In this document: positions 55,263 to 64,000 of the stretch, piece after piece
Numbering within the stretch: position 1 is the stretch's first letter
Layout of the letters: the number at the start of each line of letters is the position of its first letter
NCBI GenBank assembly: GCA_021186555.1
Contig: JAJKFL010000005.1
Coordinates: forward strand, 20,400,635-20,464,634
Direction: 5' to 3'
From: Reticulitermes speratus
Lineage: Eukaryota; Arthropoda; Insecta; Blattodea; Rhinotermitidae
DNA: 64,000 nucleotides
Made by a program: the position numbers and the translations under genes
The notes under the pieces: generated by a model
Databases searched by the model: none
The model's input: only the letters and a program-made list of their open reading frames with translations
What the model was told of the DNA's origin: nothing

Positions 55263-57387
55263 GGCATTTGTCTCTGTTTCTGGAAGAGACTATCCAGGAA
55301 AAGTAATAATGTGGTAGTTTTTCCATTTGCTTTCCACATCGCAGTACAGCAGCCGTTCAGACCACTCTGGTCACGCCTGTTGCTACACGATCATGAACCA
55401 TCTCGAGCATCATTTGCTCTGTGCTTCATGTCGCTACTAATGTATTAATATTAGGTAAAGTGACAAAGACATGTAAAATAGTATAATGACATCAAACATA
55501 TAAAAGTACAATTTTTGCACTTATTAAAAACTGATTTTATCAAATTAAACAATTTACCATAATTAAAAGGTGTTTTTCATTAACCTTCCTATTGCGAAGT
55601 TGATGCATGACGCAGCATATCTTGCGATAGCTTACTGAAAGATTACTTAGGCGCAAATGAAGGCAATATTTTAAATGTCCATCAGGAAGACGGTTTCGGT
55701 ATCTTGATTGAATTATCTTCATCTGCGAGAGGCGTCTTCGCAGAGGTAGGCTGATACAAAAAATGCTGTAAGACGAAGAACTATTGATTGTACTGAGGCG
55801 GCAAATAACTTTTGAGATAGACCAAAAAGCGGCCGCAATCGACCAACCGCCTGACCGCGATCGACTCTTTGACCACCCCTGCTATATGCTTATAAATCCA
55901 GAAAAGAATTTTGTAATAGTTCTTTTATATAATTCAATGTATTTTATCAGTATCTTAATTTCGCGATTTTCTTAATTCGTTTGGCTCAGGATATGGACTA
56001 GTTTTTAGCTCTTTTGAAAATTGAAATTAACCTTTAAATTCCATGTAAGGCTGGAATTTCTTTTTTGAAGAACGTGAGAGACTATTAGCTTTTCAAGAAG
56101 GACTCTGCTACGTGGAATTATTGTTCTCATAAAGTATTACAATTATTAGTTTTTTAATACTTTTTACTGAAATTCTGTTTTCTTCGGTCATTGTTACAAT
56201 GTTGTTCTGCCTGTTTCTTTGTCTTTCTGTTTGTTACTTTGCTCTGTTTATATTAATCCTCGTGCAAGTCACTTTGTCCTAGAGTTTAGATTCCTTTCAC
56301 GTGGAACTTGGACGATGAATACTTTTCACCCATTTCTACAATTAGGTTATATCTGTCTGGTTTGTCTTTCCTTTGCAAATATTTGAATTAATTCTTGTGT
56401 TAGTCGCTGCTTCCTTTAGTTTCTGTCTCTTTCACATTGGACTTCGGAGAGAAATATACACTATATATAACCTTTTTAAAACGAAAGCAATGATCATGCC
56501 ATAAAATCATTTTGTCACAAATAAAATAAGCGACTCAAATCCCGCGAAAGTACAAATCTAAATTTGCCTTAGTTATCTTCTTCTACAGAGGTGTCAATTG
56601 ACGACATGGAGTTCTGCCGGGCACTGTTCTACGTTTCATCTTAATACTACATAAATTGTATTGCATGGAGATTAATGTATTGCTTGTCTAGACCTCCCAT
56701 CTGTTTGAATTATCACAAAGTGAGTGGCAAATGTTGATCTCTTCAAGGAGACTGTGACACTTTGTTCATCGACCCTTATACCAATTTCAAGGTTATATCA
56801 GGACAAGCGAATAAACTTGTGGAATATTTGACATCATTTGAATTCAGAATTTCATATTTTCCATATCGTATCATTATTAGTAGTTGGTACATAAAGGTGA
56901 CTGTAAAGCAAATAAATTTGTAAATACGTAATTTTAAATGGCTTTCTGTCGTAAACGGAATGTTATAATGTTACAACTCTGCACGATTTGAGACTAATAT
57001 TTTATAACGCCTGTGAATGAAATTTCAAAGATTACAGAAATCATTTAGGCATTACTTTTTCCCCACGGGTTATTACAATGGATGTGCTGTACATCCTTCA
57101 TATGTTGCACGTATGTCTTCTTGATAAGACTGTACATAAGCATAGCCTCATCACGTTAGGTAAGACGTCGTTACGGAAGGAAGGCTTTTGTAATTTAATA
57201 TCGCCCAAAGCAAAGAGGCGAGAGATTACAGCTCATTATAACCTACGGAACACACTACCATTCATTCCTACATCATTCGGAATTCACTAGTCAGAATATG
57301 AACCACCGTGAATTCTGTACAATGCAATACCGAAGTACATTTTTTAAAGTAGGGAGAATCTAGGAAAATTCAATTGTTACGACAATA
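55263..57387. other. intergenic, no gene recognised
   Basis: The first ~180 bp may be 5' leader of the LINE. The rest is AT-rich with no coding signal. Confidence 0.4.
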
Positions 57388-57475
57388 ATTTTGTTGGAAA
57401 GTCCGAAAGGAAAAGATCTCTTTGGAGATGTCATTGTAGATGAGGAAACAATATTAAAATAGACAGTAAGTAATT
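57388..57475 (+). pseudogene. fragment of the 'GKPEGKRPL...DNIKID' tail module
   Basis: Plus-strand translation VGKSERKRSLWRCHCR then GNNIKIDSK matches the module at 945-1143. Confidence 0.45.
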
Positions 57476-57922
57476 AAAGGGAGATTTATCTTGTACGGCC
57501 ACAAGCTATTTTCATGACCAATAATTGTGTTTAATTGGGAAAGTTTTACCAGTTTTGAGACGAATTTTCATCATACCTTGTATACTTAAATTGACTGTAA
57601 TAAAGTGGGCGTTGTGGGTCTGTCCTCACGGTTTTGCTTTCAAAAGTGCGTAGGTTGCCACGTGTGTAACACTATATTTGGATCTTCTGCTAAATGTGGG
57701 ATTACGTCCAGTAAGCATGGAGCAAATTATTAGCTTCACATCCTTGTCATGCCCTCACGATTTGCTTTATGCTTCGTATTAATAATATCTTTTTACAAGA
57801 CAGATTTCGCGTGTAAATTTACGTGTTCTGGGTCAAGTCACGACAGAATATGTTTCTAATTTCCAAATGCAGCCACACGAAACTTTTGCTTGAGAGCCTC
57901 TCTCTTTAAAGCACCATATATA

Positions 57923-57999
57923 CAGGGCATAGACAAAATAATGGTGCGGTTTCAATGGTGAATAAAGGGAAACCGCACCATTCTTTTGTGTATACCCTG
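57923..57999. mobile_element. 77-bp hairpin MITE
   Basis: CAGGGCATAGACAAAATAAT and on to GGTGCGGTTTC pairs almost perfectly with GAAACCGCACC and ATTCTTTTGTGTATACCCTG, around a 15-nt loop. TA flanks both ends (57921-57922, 58000-58001). The arms are about 31 bp. It is among the shortest mobile-like units one could expect, and its transcript would be pre-miRNA-like. Confidence 0.75.
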
Positions 58000-58004
58000 T
58001 ATTA

Positions 58005-58950
58005 ACATTCAGTGACTTCGCATTTATCACAAAATGTATCACATGTTTGCGTTGCATGGCATTCTCATAATGCACAGCTGTTATTTCCCTGCACATAATT
58101 AATCGATTGGTCTTGTAACGGAGATGTAACGTATTCCCTGTGAGGTACAAACTGAATTTTTAAATTTTATTTGAATTAACTTCATGCTTGTAAGGGCTAG
58201 CAGGTGGTTGTATGAACAAATGTACCAGAGGAGGAGGCGGATGTAAGGAACGCAACGAGAAAAGAGAAACACGTAGACAACCAATAAATATAAGCATATA
58301 AGGACTTGTAGAAGTATGTTTTATGTATTTATGTTTCATTTAAGACGGCTGTCACTGCCTCCGTCTACATAGTGTAGAATAATAGGATGACTAAGTGAAT
58401 AATGACTTGTAAAGAATGAGGAAGGAAGCTGCCGTGGCCTATTTTAAGGTACTCTCCCAGCACTTGCCTAGAGATACTGAGAAAAATCAAAATCTTAATA
58501 AGGATAGACGATTCCCGAACCCAGGTTTGAAGCTGAGATATTTTGAATACAAATCAGGAGGGGTTACACACTCAAACACTTTACTGCGAGTTACGCATTG
58601 ATTATACTTTGTAATACAATTCGCTTATTCGTATAATGAAAGAACGGTTTGTAACAAATTCCACAGAGCAGCGTCCTCTTTGAGAAGTCACGTGATCAAA
58701 AAATTCCTTTTGGGAAGGTTCATTACCGTGACTACAAGAGCCGGCCACTAATCCGTCTTGCGTCAGATTATCACAGCCCACAACCTCAGGCCCTATTATT
58801 TAAGGTATAGTTCAGTATTATTCAATTTACTTCTAACTGTCCCAAGCGGTTTCTTCTTTTTAGGTTTCCCGCCTGCACTTCATACGTGTTTTCCCCTCCC
58901 TGCACGTGCGCTACGCGGTCGGCTCATGGAGTCCTACTTGATTCTATTTC
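58005..58950. other. intergenic, no gene recognised
   Basis: No structure beyond short AT-rich runs. Confidence 0.4.
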
Positions 58951-58972
58951 CATAATTTTATCTATCCTCCTT

Positions 58973-59252
58973 GGCCGTGCCATGGCTCAGGTGGTTAGTC
59001 GCCGACCTCTGATTGCGGAGGCCCGGGTTCGATCCCGGGTCGGTCCATGTGGGATTTGTGGTCGACGAAGTGGCACTGGGACAGGTTTTTCTCTCGAGTA
59101 CTTCGGGTTTCCCCTGTCAGTTTCATTCCACCGCTGCTTCATTACACGGAAAAACGAAACAACTTATCATCTTCATCACAGTGTTGCACAATAAGCCTTA
59201 AGGCTGCGTTGCGTCCGTAGCATCTGCTGCGGGGCTCTTCACCACACAACAG
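58973..59252 (+). mobile_element. SINE A, full-length, with 19-bp target duplication
   Basis: Starts GGCCGTGCCATGGCTCAGGT and has an intact B box (GGGTTCGATCCCGGGT). AATTTTATCTATCCTCCTT (58954-58972) recurs with one change at 59253-59271. Recent insertion. Confidence 0.9.
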
Positions 59253-59956
59253 AATTTTATATATCCTCCTTTCACGTCTTTCTTAGCTTCAGATGTTCTT
59301 GTCAGCACTGTATTTTCAGCCACTCTGAATTTCTTTTCTTCTCTTAGGTTGAGAGATCGATATTCACATCCATAGAGGACAAGTAAAATTAAGTCTATAA
59401 TTTGCACTTTTAATATCAGGTATTAGATAGGAAGCAAAAGATTCTTAACGGAATAACTGGAAGCCATCCCAGCAAAATAAAATTGTACGAGCGTGTTGAT
59501 ACGATGCCGGTTTGTGTGTATGTCCGTCCATCCATCTGTGAGTTCCTCTTACCTACCCTCTCTTATCAATTTTAAATTGATTCAACTGGTTTTACTTAAT
59601 CTTGTTCTGAGAAAAATAATATTGGATGCTAGCACACCGTCGTAATTTTAAATTACCTGTCCTTGATAATGTAAACGTGCTGTTCACGTAGCTGCTGATG
59701 TAAGAGCAATAGTAGCTCAACGTAATGTAGATTAAAACAGATTTTTTTTGTGAATATAAGCCATTTTAATGTAGCGTGTTGTAAATAATAATTACTGTAA
59801 TATGTTGACCGCGTGATTTTTTTGATAGTGACAATTATTGAATCACTGCAGCATGGCAGGCAAGATGTACAGCGTATTCACCAAAAGACTGAACTTTGTT
59901 TTGTAGGAGAACCTCTTATTTTGATAAGGTTACGTAAATTAATATTGTGATTTCAG

Positions 59957-60243
59957 TCTTCCTTTTTTTTCTTTCTTTCTTTTTTCTTTCTTAGTTTGAC
60001 CTCTGTCTATCTAATCATTTTTGCTGTAGAGGGTTATTATTTCACTCGATCACACTTTAGACACAGCACACTCGGTAAGACTCCTGTGGAGGAGGGATCG
60101 GCCCGTCGCAGAGGCGTCTATCTGGCAACACACAACAATCACAAGAGACAGACATCCATGCCCCCGGCAGTATCCGAACCCGCATTCCCAAGAAGTGAGC
60201 GGCCGCAGAACTATGCCTTAGTTCCCGCGACCGCGCCTGTGAT
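59957..60243 (-). mobile_element. SINE C, full-length
   Basis: On the minus strand: TCACAGGCGCGGTCGCGGGA, GGCATAGTTCTGCGGCCGC, B box GCGGGTTCGGATACTG, GGGGGCATGGATGTCTGTCT, GGCCGATCCCTCCTCCACAG, GAGTCTTACCGAGTG, and a (GAAA)n-type tail seen as TTTC repeats at 59960-59993. Confidence 0.8.
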
Positions 60244-60249
60244 TTTAGT

Positions 60250-60915
60250 ACGAGAGCATTAATTGTGAGGATGGCTCATGTCACTGCAGAAGAGTGGATG
60301 TTTATGCTGAAGACGTTGTGTGAAGTGAAAGTATCGGGGGACTGCAGAGTAATTACTGATAATCTTATGATGTTCGTGAAGCTTCTTCAAGAAACTGTGT
60401 AACTAGAGCAATGCGAGAATTTTAAGACACTAATTCTGTTTTAGATAATCTCAAAGTGTTGCTGTTGATGGACGGATGGAAGTGTGAATGGAATAGACGC
60501 GAGGGGGCGGAGGGGGACTGGCAAATGCAATAAATTCAATCCTCATACAAAATTGTTACATAATTTCGGTTACAATCTCCGGTGAGACACCGACTATCAT
60601 GACTGAATTCTTCGGATTTTCTTCAGTAATTCCAAGAATAGACCGTGATAGTACCATAACTTACGCCACTAACTCTCTTTTCCACATTCTCTCAAATCAT
60701 TATTCACTATCATCTAACAATTCGAAGTTAAGTAGTCGTTAAATAAGCTGCAAGTAAGTGAACACATAAGTAATTATATATGGATATTAATACAAAAAAT
60801 TTGAAGTTACAAACGAGCAACCTTTGGCATCTCTAACAAAAACTGAGCTCCGCATACTCCACGGAGTCATGTGCTACGTCGACAGGAAAAAAAGGACAGA
60901 CCTTCAGGAATTTAT
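60250..60915. other. intergenic, no gene recognised
   Basis: No coding or repeat signal was recognised. Confidence 0.4.
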
Positions 60916-60916
60916 A

Positions 60917-61196
60917 AAGGTAAATTTTACCCTAGAAGAAGACATGAAAGCCCAGAGGGGGAGTAGAGGTATAGTTCTACTCTTTCTGTAACCTCGGCGC
61001 TAGATGTGGGCGTGTGGTCAGCGCCACGCCCCGGCCGCTTTACTCCCGGGAAAGAGAAACGGTACCCATTTTACAGGAGGCTGGGTGGGCCCCAGGGTCG
61101 GTCTGGACGGGTGCGGAGAAGGTCGCCTCCCCCGGGATTCGATCCCCGGACTGTCCAGCCCTTAGTGAGTCGCTTATCGACTACGCTATCCCGGCC
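60917..61196 (-). mobile_element. SINE B, full-length
   Basis: On the minus strand: GGGCCGGGATAGCGTAGTCG, B box GGGGATCGAATCCCGG, CGTCCAGACCGACCCTGGGG, core GGTACCGTTTCTCTTTCCCG, GGAGTAAAGCGGCCGGGGCG, CTAGCGCCGAGGTTAC, GGTAAAATTTACC end. Reference copy of the family in this window. Confidence 0.85.
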
Positions 61197-61455
61197 CACC
61201 TCTAGAGATTTATTCGATTGACAATTTCTCTGTTTCTAAATTGTCCACCAACGTCTTTGAAGTAAGATTGTGCCTATAAAGGGGCTATTGCCAAGGAAAC
61301 GAATAAACACAAAGGTAATAATAAACCACATAAATTTAGTCTGGTATATTGAACTCCCGCCAAGTCATATATGTCAGAGAGCAGGATATTTGTTAATAAT
61401 TAAATAAGAGTACGGTATCAGAACTGGAATGTTGAACAACATTGATAGCTAATTT

Positions 61456-61745
61456 CTTTTTGTGGAGAAGGGCCCCGCAGCAGAAGCTACGGACGCACCA
61501 CAGCCTTAAAGCTTATTGTACAACCTTTGTGATGACGATGAAGAGAAATATCAGTATTTTCATTTTTCCAAGTAGTGGAGCACCGGTGGAATGAAATTGA
61601 CAGGGGAAAACCGAAGTACTGGGGAAAATACCTGTCCCAGTGCCACTTTGTCCACCACAAATCCCACATGGACTGATCCAGGATCGAACCAGGACCTCCG
61701 CGGAGGGAGGCCGGCGACTAACCGCCTGAGCCATGGCACGGCCAC
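61456..61745 (-). mobile_element. SINE A, full-length, with 13-bp target duplication
   Basis: TTGATAGCTAATT occurs at about 61442-61454 and again at 61746-61758. The minus strand carries GGCCGTGCCATGGCTCAGGC, B box GGTTCGATCCTGGAT, and the family body and 3' end. Recent insertion. Confidence 0.9.
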
Positions 61746-62039
61746 TTTGATAGCTAATTCCGCCAACGAAAATCAACCTGGGGCAGTTCCATTAATTTAG
61801 CGTGCTCACTACTATCTTTAAGAGGTCCTTGAGTGTATTCTGTTTCCCAAGAGGCTACTGTACCACGTACTGTACATATATACATATGGATATTACTCAA
61901 ACAATGTTAAATAGGTAACGGAAAAGTCATGTAGCCCATTTGTTCAATTTGTCAAATAGTAAATTAAAAAAGAAAACAAACGCAATCTTATGTTATTAAG
62001 GGCTGTAGAAGTCCATCTCTATTGGGAACGCATGCTTTC

Positions 62040-62965
62040 ATTTTTTTTTGTGTTTGATTAAACACGGTGAATAGTTTCTTCTTTTATGGTTGAAATACAC
62101 AATTGAAAATTTTGTTTCGGTTCTTCTAGCATTTCTTTAAAAACTCGCAAAATATAAATCCAGTGGTGTTACATCCGGAGGCGACAAGTTTCGAGCAATA
62201 ACACTATCACCAAAGGAACCGCGCATCCTTAGCATTGTTGAGTTTGCTACGTGTTCCTTAGTTTTATATTACTGGAACGAGCAGAGTTGTTTGCAAACGT
62301 CCAACAAAGATATGAAATTCGTAATTAGGGCTCTGTAAAATTATGTTGTTACCGTTTCTCTGAAGCCGATTTTTCTCCGCCGTGAGCCACGACATTCTAC
62401 TCACACATTTAAAGAGTGCAACAATGTTTCATATTAGGTGTGGGGATTTTCAGCACTGCATATTTTGTTATTATGGATGTTAATGTGTGCACTAAAGTGA
62501 GGTTATATTTCATGTCTTTACCTCCCTTGCGTGAAATGTGTCAATCCTCTGCAGTGCTAAAGTCGTAGTTCCCTATCAGGACTCTTGAGTTCGTGCATGA
62601 CCTACACGATATGTGCATATTTTTAAAATTTTTGTGCCCTTCTGATGATAAAGTCTTCTCAGTGACTTTTTGGAGAACGTAACGAAGCTTGGCCAATGTT
62701 GCCCACATTGTTGCCACTTAACGCCGAAGGATGACTGGAAAGTTTTCTGTCCTGCACGCTCACTGTGTAAAGTAAACGGTTCAACAAACGAGATTTGTCG
62801 ATTTGTTTGGCGCAGAAAAATCGCGAAATGCGTCCCTGAACTCATTCTCGCAATGAGATGCCAAGTAGTTTTGAACAATAAACACTCGTTGCGTGTGTGA
62901 AAAACGCATACTTATACTTCGACATTTCAAAGGCAACTGGCGCGAGTCTGTTACAAAGTCACGTG
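62040..62965 (-). pseudogene. DDE transposase relic, same class as 38925-39592
   Basis: Minus-strand frames give SMRFSHTQRVFIVQNYLASH and FRDFSAPNKST (HTH region), VNRFTLHSERAGQKTFQSS, KKSLRRL, KICTYRVGHARTQESD, then at 62200-62260 FGDSVIARNLSPPDVTPLDLY, the third-Asp region (PPDLTPxDFYLW in intact relatives). Many stops and frameshifts. Terminal repeats were not located. Confidence 0.65.
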
Positions 62966-63168
62966 ACATGCGCCGTTTATGCGATTTTTTTAGCCATCTA
63001 TATGCGTGTAATGAATCTGGATAAATTTAATCGTTTTCAGCTATCAATAAATATTTAAATATATCTTGCCTGACTTTTCGATCGCACTGTACACTGTTTG
63101 CGTGAACAGGTACTGTTCACCGCCTAATAAAACAAGTATACTCGTATTTGTTGTAGTCTGTTACACTA

Positions 63169-63208
63169 CGCCCGACATGTTTCGAAATCTTTGATTCGAC
63201 ATCAGGCT
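63169..63208 (-). ncRNA. hammerhead-like core
   Basis: Minus strand: GAGC, CTGATGTC, hairpin GAATC/GATTTC, GAAACATGTC, GGGC. CTGATG and GAAACATGT are intact and C is an allowed cleavage base. A9 is replaced by T, one extra base precedes stem II, and stem I is weak. Confidence 0.4.
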
Positions 63209-63209
63209 C

Positions 63210-64000
63210 TTCCTTGTGTTTCTTTTCTTATGGTGTACGATAATTGACCGTTATTTTATATCGTACGTATTAGCAGTGTGTCCGTGCAAGTAGCTGTATG
63301 TATCAGCACATTTCTTAGTCTGTAATGGTTCTAGGTACGGTGCGATCTTTCTTTACACTAGGCAGTTCTTTTGTTATGTCCGACCATTTATCCCAACCCT
63401 TAAAGTGCGCTTTAAACGAATGCCTTGGATTTTTTATATTTGCCCTCTGAATTGTCCGTTTATTCAATTAGCCTTTGTTTTGAGATTCATGTTTATCCTG
63501 TCCCTGGACCCGTGTTGCATGTGATATTTTACTACGTATTTATCTTGTTTGTATGTGCACATAACCCATATTGGTCACATTATGTTGTAACATATGTGGA
63601 CCTTCTTCAATTCACTGTGTAGGTATTTGTTCCCATTACTGTTGTTTACACAAAGTTTTATTAGACGCCAACAGTGTGATTTATTCAGCAAAACAACGTT
63701 GTGTCAGTAGAGATAAACATTACTTCCTTACTTCATCGTTCATATTGTGGTACTCTGGGTTGTGACAGCATGCAACTTGGAAGTCATTATCAACGTTCCG
63801 AGCTAAAGCAATGCCATCAATTTCAGAGTAGAATGATTACATGTCATTAAAATGTAACGCGAATTGTCATCGGCTTGAACATTTTGTTAAGTCCAAGTAT
63901 TTTCCTGCGCACTTTATTATAAAATGTTCTTCTCCGAAGTAAGAAACAATTGCAAATACAGTATATCACTATCTTCAACACAATTGTCCTTCTTCAAAAT
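63210..64000. other. intergenic, no gene recognised
   Basis: No coding or repeat signal was recognised before the window end. Confidence 0.4.

Noticed and set aside
1..64000. CRISPR arrays, operons, bacterial terminators or rRNA genes
   Set aside because: Looked for and not seen; the window is intron-bearing eukaryotic DNA.

Overview
The window is eukaryotic, almost certainly insect, nuclear DNA. Genes have short exons, large introns and GT-AG splice sites. Intergenic and intronic DNA is full of tRNA-derived SINEs, non-LTR retrotransposon pieces, Tc1/mariner-type relics, MITEs and foldback elements. The mix (RTE-type LINE with a GAAT-type tail, several tRNA SINE families, DDE transposase relics) fits Polyneoptera, most likely Blattodea (cockroach or termite). 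That placement is an inference from element style, not from a database match.

Two genes can be reconstructed. (1) On the minus strand, 10981-14589, a C2H2 zinc-finger protein of 323 residues in two coding exons. It has an acidic N-terminal half and seven C-terminal fingers whose DNA-reading residues are almost identical. (2) On the plus strand, 18965-40429, a nine-exon orthologue of CCDC112, a coiled-coil centrosome/centriolar-satellite protein, 475 residues. All nine exons join in phase (1428 nt in total). The two genes are divergent, and a CpG-bearing stretch around 15.84-16.4 kb between them looks like a shared promoter. Weaker candidates are an orphan WW-domain exon near 5.6 kb and a promoter-like CpG/ETS/CRE region with a short ORF at 44.4-45.1 kb.

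Layout: 0-4.4 kb is intergenic, with a 770-bp foldback and a MITE. From 4.4 to 44.3 kb is a CpG-poor domain that contains both genes. Their introns carry a Tigger-like MITE, a hAT-like MITE, two LINE fragments, a degenerate mariner interrupted by an 843-bp foldback, and a Tc1/mariner-type transposase relic. From 44.4 to 64 kb is CpG-normal and intergenic. It is dominated by SINEs of at least five types, an almost intact RTE-like LINE on the minus strand (52.2-55.3 kb) split by a single in-frame stop, a 77-bp hairpin MITE and a second DDE transposase relic.

The most unusual signal is a recurring hammerhead-ribozyme-like core: CTGATGA, a hairpin, GAAAC, a short ACATGT-type stem, with flanking bases that pair. 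It appears at about ten places. Several are in both arms of foldback elements, and the hairpin sequences differ while pairing is kept. One such foldback (30473-31315) has a 12-bp target duplication inside the mariner relic and a 33-nt one-sided extension, which recalls Penelope-like elements. All coordinates, alignments and phase checks were done by eye; no searches were run.
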